Source: Liolophura sinensis
Lineage: Eukaryota > Mollusca > Polyplacophora > Chitonida > Chitonidae
Assembly (NCBI RefSeq): GCF_032854445.1
Contig: NC_088303.1
Coordinates: 11,975,501-12,039,500 of the forward strand
Direction: 5' to 3'
DNA: 64,000 nt
Under the pieces are notes generated by a model, which saw only the letters and a list, made by a program, of their open reading frames with translations, did no database searches and was not told where the DNA came from. Below are positions 48,001 through 60,000 of this stretch, piece after piece (position 1 is the first letter of the stretch; every line of letters begins with the position of its first letter). Both the position numbers and the translations under genes were made by a program.

Positions 48001-51000
48001 AATCTTATGCTTTGTGGTTCAACTTGGATGTTTCCTGTGTTGTACATGGGTAGAATTTGCGCCTCTTTTCTAGTTATAACTCAGAACCTGTTCAACACAG
48101 ACTGACAAACTGTAGAGGTATGATGTGTATTCACCTTTATCTTAAGCAGGAAGTGCTGCTATCCTTTATCAGAGTTTACATCCCTGCTTTCAGCATTTTC
48201 CTGTTACTGTGATTACTGAATATATGCACCTCAGCATGGCATCTTCACTGTTGGATATTATCCGGTAGACCTACATGTATGTATATCTTGGGTAAAGCTT
48301 ATTAAATTCCAATGTTCTGGAGTTTCAATATATGCTAGTTTACCAAATTAATGATAGATTTTGTTTCCCTATTCTACACATCTTGGGAATCACTATTCTA
48401 TTGAAGTACATGTACTGTATTTATGAAATTATGCATTTACAAAGAAGACCCACAACATTATCTGATGCAGCCCATTTCTGAGATTGTTGATTAAAGAGTT
48501 AAGTGCATATATATATTATATATATTGCACAGATTTTTTTTATGGTAATCTGCCAAACTTTTATATATCTTTAAAATAGCAGATGTGTGATGCGCATAGA
48601 GGGTTTTTTTGGTTTTTTTTTTAAACAGGCTACATGTGTTTCTCATGTGTACCTGTGGGCAGGTTTATCCTTGCGGGTGATAGATCACAATCTATATCTG
48701 GGATAGGATGTTATCGGAGACAGGCTGTTATATATAACCCTGACATCTCTTGTTATTACCTGACGTTAGACATAACGTCGCCAGTGGGTGTATTGTAGTC
48801 AAACCTTGGTGACGGTAACATTGGGGTGTCATCAGTCTATGTTCGCTTCGGGAGCGGTAGATCCAGGGTCAATCCTGGGTCGAGTCACACCTACGGCCTG
48901 AAAAGAGGAAGTTGTAACTTCCTCACTTGACATTCAGCATGAAGGGGATGGTGCCACAACTGGTTGACTCGTATCAGTATAATGGCATGTGCGAGACGGC
49001 TTACTTGCCTTCAGTAAGTCGTCTCAGTGAAGCAGCACTAGATAAAAGAGTGGTTGAAATCCGTCCGGCAACAAGGAGGCAGATTACATGCACTCAAAGG
49101 ATTCCTTCGTCGTCATATTACTGAAAAATTGTTAAGTACAACGTTTAACTCCAAGCACTCACTCACTCATCAGTCTCAAAAAAGAAACAGCTGTTACCAT
49201 GTACACAGATTTACTTGAAGCCAGACAGTGCACACAGTCGTTGAAACTCCTTGAAAGTGCTTGTAAAATACAATTTCATTTTCAAGTACTTGAAAGCCCT
49301 TAAAAAAGACAAATACTCCTGGAAACTCCTTGAAAATCTTAGTTTCCCAGACTTAAATATTGTCTGCTGGTCCCAGAGTCTGTATATCAGGAGCTCGTTG
49401 ATAATTCTCCCATAATCAGGGCTTCTGCTATCACTCGCCATTGTCACAAATTTAGAACAATTTATTGAAATGGTGATAAAATTTGAAAAAATACGAATGT
49501 TTTGGGCAACAAATTTATTTACTTCAGAAAAAATATAAACTTTACACAGAAACAAGTTTTCTGGGGTTTTTAGCAGATTTTCGCAATTTTTCTTATGAAA
49601 ATAATACACTTTCATTTCAAACTGCCTCATCTCGGTGAAACAACAACAACACAGTTTTATGGCATTTAGTTCACAGAAATCTACATAGGGGGTTCAGCAT
49701 AGTTGCAAGTTGACTTACTTCAAATAATGCTTGAAATCATTTTGTTAAATAACGAATGAAAATCCGGCATTTTGGGGGATGCCTTTCATAGCCAATTGTC
49801 AAAAAAAAAGAAAAAAAAACACTCAAGGGAAATAAATCTAGGTAGAGTTACACCTGTAAATGAAGTCACCTCACATGAAAAATTTAAACTGTTCCGCTTA
49901 ATAAACTATTTTTTTTTTTTTTGGATGCGAAGTAAATTAAATGTTTCAGAATCTGTACCGTTACATAAGTGTGTACGCCATCTGGTTTTCTCCTCTCAGA
50001 TTGTGTTACTCCAATGTACTGATCATAATGTTGCATTTAAATGAACTGAAGTTACAAATTAATTTCATAACAAATTTTTCTGATGGAGGAAATGACATTT
50101 TTCTAGGATCCTACAAATAGGTTGAAAAAAAGGATTGATTTTTTTTCCCAGAAAACAAAAACATGCTGCCAAGCATTGGTCCATTATTTTGAGGGCAATT
50201 GTTCTAAATGTAACTTTTGATAAACTCCAGATATAGCAGGAAGAGACCAAACTGATTCTAGCAGCTACACCAAGGCAGATAAAAACAAATTACAGAAGGA
50301 GACCTACAAGAGCCATGACCGCTAAGGAAGTATGGCTAAAAACAAATAGTATTTACTACAAAATCTGATGTGGCAGAAGTGACTGAACCAGAGGAAGCCC
50401 TGCATAATGATATATGGCGTTCATTTTTTTTTACTGAGCCAAGGGCGGGTCAAAGAATGTGTCGCATTACAGAGCTGAAGGGCCGATATTTCTTGCAAAA
50501 GCAAGCGTACTATTCAATATACATGCATGTAAATTAAAGCATCTATAGTTCAGACTTCAAATATAGTCTATAATTTGCACCATGGTATGTGTAAACTAGC
50601 CTTGAAAAGGACAAAAAACTCCTTGAAAACTCCTTGAATTTCATTTTCATATATCTGTATGAACCCTCACATAGTAAGGCAACTGAGATACCCACAGATG
50701 ATCTATTTATATCTGTATTGTTCTATGCTGAAAATGAAAGAGAAAGAGACTGACATAATTGAGTTCCTTACATGTACAGAGTTGTGTATAATTTGTCAGA
50801 AATTAAACTTTCCGTTTACCCCAGGCATGACTGCCATTGTAAACAAGTGAACATTTTTGGAGTATGGCTTCATGCAGCAGTCAAACGAATGATTCACCAT
50901 TCTTCATCAGAGGTTCATCAGGTGACCTTCACAGTGTGTGATTTTAGTATAAACATTTGCTGTATGTTTTGGTCTTACCCATCCATCTAGTCTTTACCTC

Positions 51001-54000
51001 TGGCTTACCATTGCTTAAAAGAAATGGGTTATCTCCCCTGGAAGCCTTATCAATCACATGGTGGTTCTGTCAGGCACACACACACTACAGTTGGGTGATG
51101 GAGCAGAAGCTCAGTGATGAACTGTGTGGGTTATTGTTACAGACAGTGCAAGGTTGTTAGGCCGGATACAGAGGTTTTTTATCTGGGGTTTATCAACAGT
51201 GGTTGCTAGCTTCCAAGTGATTATAGAGCTGACTGGGCATTTTTCTTGTCCTAGGTAATCAGAGGTGATAAGGTCTTGATGTAGAGTTCTGCTTCTGCCT
51301 GTCATGCATAGGTCAGGGATTTCCCGTCCTGTTTGTCTGAAAATATGTTTGTGGTTATTTCTCTTACTCTTCTACATATACAAGAGATGATAGAAGCTAG
51401 TTTGGATCTCAGAACATCCATAAGACCTGAAGAGATACGTGTACATATGCAAGGCTGGACCTAGAAATGGTTACCAGCTTGCTTCATACATTTCAGAAAT
51501 TCAAAACAAAAAGTAAGGAAGTAAAAATAAATCTTAAGCATCCAATATTCAAAACAGATTGTCATCTTGGTATACATACATGTACCGTCTGGGTCATTTT
51601 CTGTATTTCTGATATCAAACGGAAATCAAGGTTTAGATTATGGAGTTTTGTTTATGTTATCAGTGTTGTACGTGTTCTCCTTGTCGGACATTTAACTATA
51701 ACTAGTCCTATTTACATGCATTAAACATGACATTCTCTGTGTCTTGCAGAACTGATCTGTGGCTACAAAATTCACAAGAGAGAACATAATCGCATTCCAT
51801 TTGTGATTCGGGTGACAGACCGTGTGACTGGGTTGGCTACAATCAAACTCAGCGCTAAGGCCAAAAACATCAACTATGAGAAGCGAAAAGAATACAAGTT
51901 TTCCATTTCGGCATATGACTGTCCAGATGGAGCTAGGCGGTACTCAGAAAGGTGAGTAAATAATGGCTTGCCCTCAGCCTGCACCTGGTTTTCCATGCCT
52001 ATAAATGTGCAAAACCTGTGAATGTCTTTAAAAGCAATCAAATATGTGAAAATAGCTTCTCATTCTCTACATTTAAAATTTCTGCCCTGCTACTAAGAAT
52101 GAAATAAAAGAAAAGTAAGTTAAAAAAGCTGAAAAAGCAGATTTTGAAGTAACTTTTTTTTTTGCATGGAAATTCGTAAATTTTCAGACTAATCTAAGTA
52201 AGTACAAGATTTGTTGAGTTTTGATTGTCACGAGGTTGAACTGCCCAGATTTAGATTTGCCTGAAAATTGTCCAATTAGTGGAAAAAGAATTTACCAAGT
52301 CTAAATTGTGTTGCGCTGTGCAGTAATTAGAGGCCAGTGAATAACATGTGCTGACATCCCAGAACCAAGGCTTTGAATCAATTACGCTCCAGCAGCACGT
52401 GGCCGCCCCTCGTCCTCGCAGCTGTCTGACATGCCTGTCAATGAGACGGTTGCTAATGAAGACGCTGGCGTGTGAGAGCACTTGTCTTGTCATAGTTAGG
52501 CAGTATTCAAGAAATAATTGTCAGTAAACTCCCCTGGATAGTTTTGGATACAGAGATTATCTAAGGTACATAGATTTTTACCACAAGCCAAGCAGAAGTC
52601 TGGGATGTTGGTAATTGATTGAAATTTCAGTAAAATTGGTTAATTTGTTTTTCACGGAAATTTAGTAAAATGATCAGTTCCTTGCCAAAGGTCGGATGTG
52701 CACTAAAAGGACATGTATTCTACTTTCCTCCACCCATAAACCTGATGGTGTTCTAGAAGTGAACTGTATGTATTCTTGAGTGTGGTGCTAAAGCATTCTG
52801 CCTCGCCATTTCCGTCTTGCCATTATGAATCGTGTAAGCATCAAAGGCCACAGTGATGATTTAAAGACGCTTTAGACTACAGGCATTGCTATGAAGACCA
52901 CACCATGATGTTGGCTGCTATTGTATAGGTGAATTACTCTTGAGTACGACGTAAAACACCAGTCAGATAACTAAATAAATACCATGATGACTCGGTATAC
53001 TTCCAGAGCCTGGGTGATTGTTAGGGTTACAGACAAGGATGAAAGCATACCAAAGTTTGACAAAGATGCTTACATCATTGAGCTGGAGGAGAAGAGAATG
53101 TATGACAATGTCCTGAAAGTCAGTGCCCTTGACTTAGATCGCTCTCCAGAGTTTGGGGAAATCTGTGACTACAAGATCCTTACCCCCAATGAACCATTCT
53201 CCATTGACAGTACAGGTGAGTACCAGATCCACGTCTTGATTTATCAGTTGTTTTATGTAGTGGCTTTATTGATTCTCCCTTCTGGCCAATGACTTTGTGC
53301 ACAAATTTGAATTGTGGTGGGTGTCTTGGTGGGTGTCTTGCTGGATGCTGCCTTTTAATCTGTGTGTTGAACTTGTGGAAATTTTCCGCAGTATTTTTTA
53401 TATACACTTATTTAGTTTCATTCATAAGGCCAATAAAGTATATATTCATGTAAGTATGTCATGTAAGTTACCTTGGATTGTGATGTGCTATGCATTGATT
53501 GTGTGTTTTTTACTGGACAGGAACCATCAAGACAACAAGGAAGCTGGATTACTCTAAGCGCACCAATCACATCCTGGCAGTTGTGGCAGAGGACTGTGCC
53601 CACCGGCAGTCTGCACCTGTCATGGTCAACATCAAGGTGCTGAAGACGTGTGGCTGGCACGGTAAGAGCTTGTGTAGTATTACCCCAAAACTTCGTCAGT
53701 TCTCAGACACGTGCTTTTTGGTTTTGAAATTTCAGGTTCTTGGAAATTTTTTGTGAATATAGTTTTAGCCATGAAATGAGTGCACATATCCAAATACGTA
53801 TTTAAGAATATAGGGATATTATGTATAATTTATAGTTGTATGGAATTTAAAATTTTGATGTGGCTCAAAGTATTGCCAACACTCATTTTAAACAGTTGCT
53901 GAAGAGATAAAAAAAAAACCAGACCTTTAAAGTATTTTTGTTCTCTACCTTTTTTGTAATAATTACAAAATTTCTTTTTGTGAACTTCTTTTGTCAAATG

Positions 54001-57000
54001 CATTGTACTGAAGTGTACACGTAAGTGACCAAACCTGACCTGATTTGTTCAGGGTTCCCCAGTCATGTGGACTACCTGCCAGGCAGTGGCAGGAAGAAGC
54101 TGGCACCTAGCGCAGCCCTGAAGGTTTGTGGGAAGACTTGCAACATCACCAAGGTGGCAGTGAGGATCATTTTAGAGACAAAGCACATTGGGAAGGGCTG
54201 TGACAGGGATACCTACTCTATCAAGTCTCAGCGACACCTGTGCAGTAAGTAAATCCTGCTGCCCACAGCCCCTAACCATGGTAACAGACTCATAACCATA
54301 GATCTGTCAAAACATTGTCTTCTTCCACCCTTATGGGCTCATATGCCAGCTGTGTGTGTACTTGAGATGAAATCATTTTTCATGTATTTAACTGAAAGTT
54401 TGTCATCTGAACCCAAGGGAAGGAGAAACAGGAAGAATTCTGAGTGACGCACTAGTGCTGTTATAAGGTTGAAATGTAAAGGCTGCACGTATTAAGTTTC
54501 TGACTGACTGCTGATTTGTTAATATGTTTCTTATGAAGATTGAGTCTTAGGCAAGTTTAGTCTTGGGGCCTACATGTACTTAGCCTGTAGGAGAAATTTA
54601 CTGGCAGCTTGTGGTATTTATGATGGTCAGCTTATACCAGCCAGTTATGCATAACAGAAGTTCTAAATTTTTCCACTTCAAAGGAAATAGAGTTACTCCA
54701 GGTATGTCTCTGCTTTGTTGTAAATGATTGTGTTTGTGAAAGTAGAGCTGAGGTAAAGTAGTTGTTTAGAAAATCGGGGGACGAATGTTAGGTATAATTA
54801 TTTAGGGTATATATTTCAATTGAAACAACTATGCATCTATAATGGTTGATTGATTTGGGCTCATCAGTCATGTATACCCCTATCTGCACACTTCTCCTAA
54901 AATGTGTGCTTAACTTCTGACTTGTTACTACACCTACATATATAGGTAGTGGAAGACGCAGGCACCGCATTATTTTGAGGAGTGTTCCTCCCGCCATCAA
55001 TTGATTTCTGCATAGCGCTAAGGTCTTGTTGTCTGGTAGGGCAGTGGGAACTTTAACCATTGCGTACTTATATGATGGCAGCCAGCAACATAGTGGAAGG
55101 AGGGGCCTCGGTGGCTCAGTTGGTTAGCTCGCTAGCACAGCATAATGACCCAGGACCCTCTTACCAATGCAATCGCTGTGAGTTCAAGTCCAGCTCATGC
55201 TGGCTTCCTCAGTGGGAAGGTCCTATTCTTGAGTACGGCGTAAAACACCAATCAAATCAAATCAAATCATAGTGGGAGGAAACCAACCAGTGCCTTGGGG
55301 GAGGGAATCAAACCTCTTACCAAACCTGTCTATTTGCTGGCAGACCGTCTCACATACAACTAGAGAGGAAGCTATAATTTGTGTATTGGAGATCAGCTTG
55401 TGCAAATTGTACATGATACATATTGCAGTTTGTGGGTAAGTTGAACTTTTGAGATTACCATCGTCAGTTCTATATTCCAATCTTCTTCCCACCTAGGTGC
55501 TAGTGAGGGTAGCGTTGACCTCCTCCCTTCTCCATCTGATGCCACTTCATGGACCAAGGACCTTCCCACAGACGACGGCCACATGAGTGACCGCATTTTT
55601 GGTTTTGATGGGAAGATCAACGCCGTGGAGGTACCCATGGGGCAGTTCAACCACCATTTGAAGGAACATTTCACCATGGCAACCTGGATGAAGCATGAAC
55701 GTGGTGATGATGATAATCGCTCTCATCATCACCCTGCCAAGGAACATATTCTCTGTATGTCAGATGCTAAAGGTGAGTCCATATCGACTGCAGAGTACAA
55801 CATGGATCAATTCAAGAGGCAAATTTTTTTTTTTTTTCTGGTTTTTATGAATGGCAATGGACTTTTAAGTTTTTATAGACAAATAAACTGCACCGATTAG
55901 TGAGATTGTGTGTCCCAGTATGGATATTTTGATTGATTTATTGCTGTTTGTCAGTCAAAAAGCAAGAGAGAAACTGAGCATGTGGCCTAGGTAATATTTA
56001 GTGAGACTTTGAGGTGCTTGCTTTGTCTAATTCACAGCTATGAGCCGCCATCACTATTCCTGGTTTGTGCATGGTGACAAGCTGGTACTTCTGAAGAGAC
56101 GTGAGGCCAGTGATGCAGACAACCTGGAAGACTTTAAGCCCGCAGAGTGGCGATGGCACATCCCCCAGCTCAACGACAACCAGTGGCATCATTACGCCAT
56201 CAGCATGGGCAAGGACTCGGCCAAGAACAGGGATGAGGTGGGTACCAGAGTGTTGTAGCCGTGTTGACTTAGTGATTCATAGACCCCTGTCCACATTCAA
56301 GTGAACAAACTCATCTGCAATAAAATTTTCTAATCCAGTTCTCTCTGGATCAGCTGTGGAGCTGCAGTACTTCGTTCAGTCACAGTACTTTGTCCGTTTT
56401 GCCATCCGTCCTTTAACAAACAACTGGGGTGGATTCCACGGAGCAATATTTCATTGTGTCAAAACTTTATAATCAGCAGTTTATGGCCTGATCACATTCA
56501 AATGATATCTGAAAGTTGTGTTTATTCATTGTGTAGGCAAGTTTGTACATTGATGGGAAGATGTTGATTCCTGACGCTAACAACCCTGTGATTGTGGAGG
56601 ACTGGGCACTGCACCCGACGCACAAGGTCAACTCCACGCGCCTCATGGTCGGGGCTTGCTGGCAAGGTGAGTGGTGAAGCCCAGTAGTAGCTGTTTGTGT
56701 GATCTGGACGAAGATGTCGCAGTACAGTCATGCTGCTCATTTGGGATTACTTTTTGGATCTGTATAAACTTTTATTTCATTAGTGAACGTTGACGGCCAT
56801 AGGCGGCCCTGTCATTAAAAGTCTTGGTCTTCATGTGGATGACAGTTCCCTGAAGGCTTTATGTCAGCAGATTTCTCAGGAACCTGGAATACGGCTGTGG
56901 TTTCCACTGGCCTACACCTGGTTTGCAGGTGGAGACCACCATTGTACAAGTGCGGTAGTCGTCAGTACAAGGTGAAACCCCATTCAAATAAGGTTTTGAA

Positions 57001-60000
57001 CTTATGGTAAGAGGAAATCAGATGTCTGAAACAACTGAAAGGGAAAAGGAGACATCTAGTTAGTATCTTCTTCTGCTTGAATGGTGGAACATTAGTGTGA
57101 CATACATAAGGGTTGTTAAGGTGAGGGGATTCGGAATCTGCTGACTAATCAGTGTGTGTTATTCAGGAGCTGATCAGAAGCTGGACATGTTTTTCCGGGG
57201 CTACCTGGCGGGGCTGTACATCCTGAATGGGAAGACGGAGAGTTATCGCGTGATCAAATGTCTGACCAACTGTAAGGAGACGTTGGAATTTCACTCCCTC
57301 CAGAAGATGGACTCGGGAATGGTGAGTTCCCCCTCAGTATGTTGTAATGTAGGAAGGATGTGGAGTATTTGGTTGCTCATCGTAAAGAGCCAGGGGTGAT
57401 AAATCATGAAGGCTGATAAATTCCAAATTTTACTTTCTTTATGGAGAAATGCAACGTTTTAATGTGTTTTTGAATATGTACTTCATCTAACTGTTCCCTG
57501 TTAGCCTAGTAGAAAAAAAGAAGGTTTTGTAAATTGACAGCTGTCAAACATGCAGAGTGATTCTCCGGTAACTGATGGCTCTGTACAATACCATGAATAC
57601 AGTGTGTATCAGTGCCACCACCATTGTGAGCTTACAAGTCAGTGAGCGCAAAGGTACCAACAAACCATGTTCTCTATTATATGTCACCATCAACAAAGAA
57701 AATACTGAATGTAAGCTTTGATTACGTAAAAGTTTTGAAGCCCTTACCTTCATATTCAGCATGATCTTGAGTATTTGTGTATGTTTTGTTTTTGTTGATT
57801 GTTCAGACTGTGAGTTTTAACTCTGACATGACGGAGGTTAGCATCACTGCTCAGAGCTTGGCTGAGGTGGAGAAGATTGTTAGAGAAGTGAGCTATGTGA
57901 ATGCCCGTAGCTACCCGACCCCTGGGCGCCGTGCACTCAGGGTGGAGACAGGAGTGGTGTAAGTAGAACCACACTAATACTCTACAAATCCAAGGTTATG
58001 TCAGAATTTACCCAAAGTTTTACAAAGACCTACCCAAAATGACCTAAAATTTCGCCCATGACTGAAGTTGCTCATTTTTCCAGATTCTGGGAGTTTTATT
58101 TGATTTTTAAAAGATTCTTTGAGAGATTTTTGAAGATAGGATGATATCTTACTGGAAAAATGTAAATTTTAGCACCAGAAGTAATATCTCGTGACATTTA
58201 TTTGCCTACAAAAATGCTTGTTTGTGGTCAAATTATTAGGTCATGTGGGGTCATATTTGTTGTTAAACCAATGCAGTGTTTCTCGATTTGTGGAAAACAT
58301 TGTTAAATACGACGTTAATCCTCAAGCACGCACACACTCGATTTGTGAACAGTGGTAGCTGTCCACAATCTAATTTAATCTTTTTTATTTTTTCAGTGCT
58401 TTAGTCTTCTGGCGCAATTACGCCAAAACAGTATTTAAATTATGGATGGATCTTTTGAGACATTCCTAAAAATTTTACAACCCATAAATGCATTTACGTC
58501 AACATTTGCATTGTTGATGCAGTGTACTGGTGGCCAGAAGAAAAAAAAAAAAAAAAATCACATCAAGATTGAGTTGAATTTGACCAGTCTTGCCCATTTC
58601 TGTATTGTAATGTTTCTCTTATAGCTGTGCCCCAAAGATGGAGAGCCAACTGCTGCACCATCAGTGGCTGATGTGAACTCGTACGTCATGGTTCTTTCAT
58701 CTGAGGATCCAGTCATCTCCCTGTCAGCCTATGTCAACAGGGCTTGGTCAGTCGAGGATCTGGCTAAAGGACAGAAAATCTTCTCCACTGTGGAGCTGAA
58801 GGCTACCCTGGAACCAGAAGAGGACATGGACAGCAAACTGGAGGAGTATGAAACCAAGAAGCTGAATGCAAAGTCGCTCGTAAGTAGTCAAGGTTTCTAA
58901 AAGTCTTCACAAAATAGAGAACAGAGAAAATTGGTAGTGAAGACATCATTACTCGTGTCTGTATCAGTATCAGATGACATGCAAATGGCTGTTTAGTCCT
59001 TTCAGAATGGTGTTCAATACCATAAATAAACAACTTTTGGATCTACATAATTTAATTGACCTTGAATGCTTTGTCTTGAAAACCCGAAGTTTAAAATACT
59101 GAAAATTGAAACTGATGGTGTAATCTAATGATCCGGTAAGTAGACGTTTTCGTAGAAGTCCTCCAGGATTGTTCGTGTACCAACCTCTTCATGGTTTGGT
59201 TATCCTTGGCAATTGTCTAACATGTAGCAGTAAATACTTTTGTAAGAATTTGAACTCCAGTCTTCTGTTGAAATGTTCTCTTTAGAGTCTACAAGTTACA
59301 AGTCTGAAGATCCTTTTCTCCTGGACAAATGTACAATCCGTGCGGATCCACCCATGAACCTCAAGGTGGAGCGGCTGACCTTCCCCAATAACCTGATGGA
59401 CATGCTGAGTATGACAGAGCAACAGAAGATGGACAGCACAGAGACGAATGAGGGCGTTGTAATAACAGGTGGGGCTTCTTTCACAGAATCGTTTTCTTGG
59501 TGGTTTTCCCCGGACATTGTTAAGTTTAGACTCCTCTTCAATTTCGCCTTACTATACCCTCCTTATTCCTACTTTTGAAGATAGAATGCTTCCATTGACC
59601 AGTTCATTATGTGTTTTAATTTGTCCTGGAGCCTCTCATCAGTACAGTCCCTGTGACCCTCTTCAAGACCAGCTGATACTGGCTTCCTTCTGGCTGTACG
59701 TGGTAAGGTCTGTCAGTAACCTGCGGATGGTCATGGGTTTCCCCCAGGCTCTGCCCAATTTCCTTCCAGCATAATGCTTTCCACCGTCGTATAAGTGAAA
59801 TATTCTTGAGTACGGCGCAAAACAAGTCAAATAAATAAATACATCGAATGACACATTTGGTGTGGTGTCGTAAATGTATCATTCAGGAATGAACTATTCA
59901 CTTACTGATGTTTTTGCCGTGAAACATTCTTGTCACTTTAGTCCTACAGCACTTTGCCATTTTTCTTCCCTCAAGTATAACATGTTGCTGTCTGTGTTTT

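Larger units (their letters stand above)
34678..51749 (+). other. Calsyntenin intron 2 (17 kb)
   Basis: From GTAAGT at 34678 to TTGCAG ending at 51749. It contains a TG/TA microsatellite (35685), a SINE A fragment (37605), a family D copy (38860), a CpG- and octamer-containing stretch (39040-39400), related Cre-like GCGAAA repeat fragments (40565, 41430, 47775), a perfect 16-bp inverted repeat (45807), a SINE B copy (48838) and hAT-like repeat sequence (49230, 50595). No tandem minisatellite or coding exon was recognised. Confidence 0.7.

Noticed and set aside
49211-49630. 139-codon minus-strand open frame in calsyntenin intron 2
   Set aside because: Its C-terminal part is translated CCTTGAAA-type repeat sequence; the rest matches nothing recognisable.
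53180-53407. Minus-strand open frame opposite calsyntenin exon 4
   Set aside because: Shadow of the coding exon and its intron; no domain or splice support.
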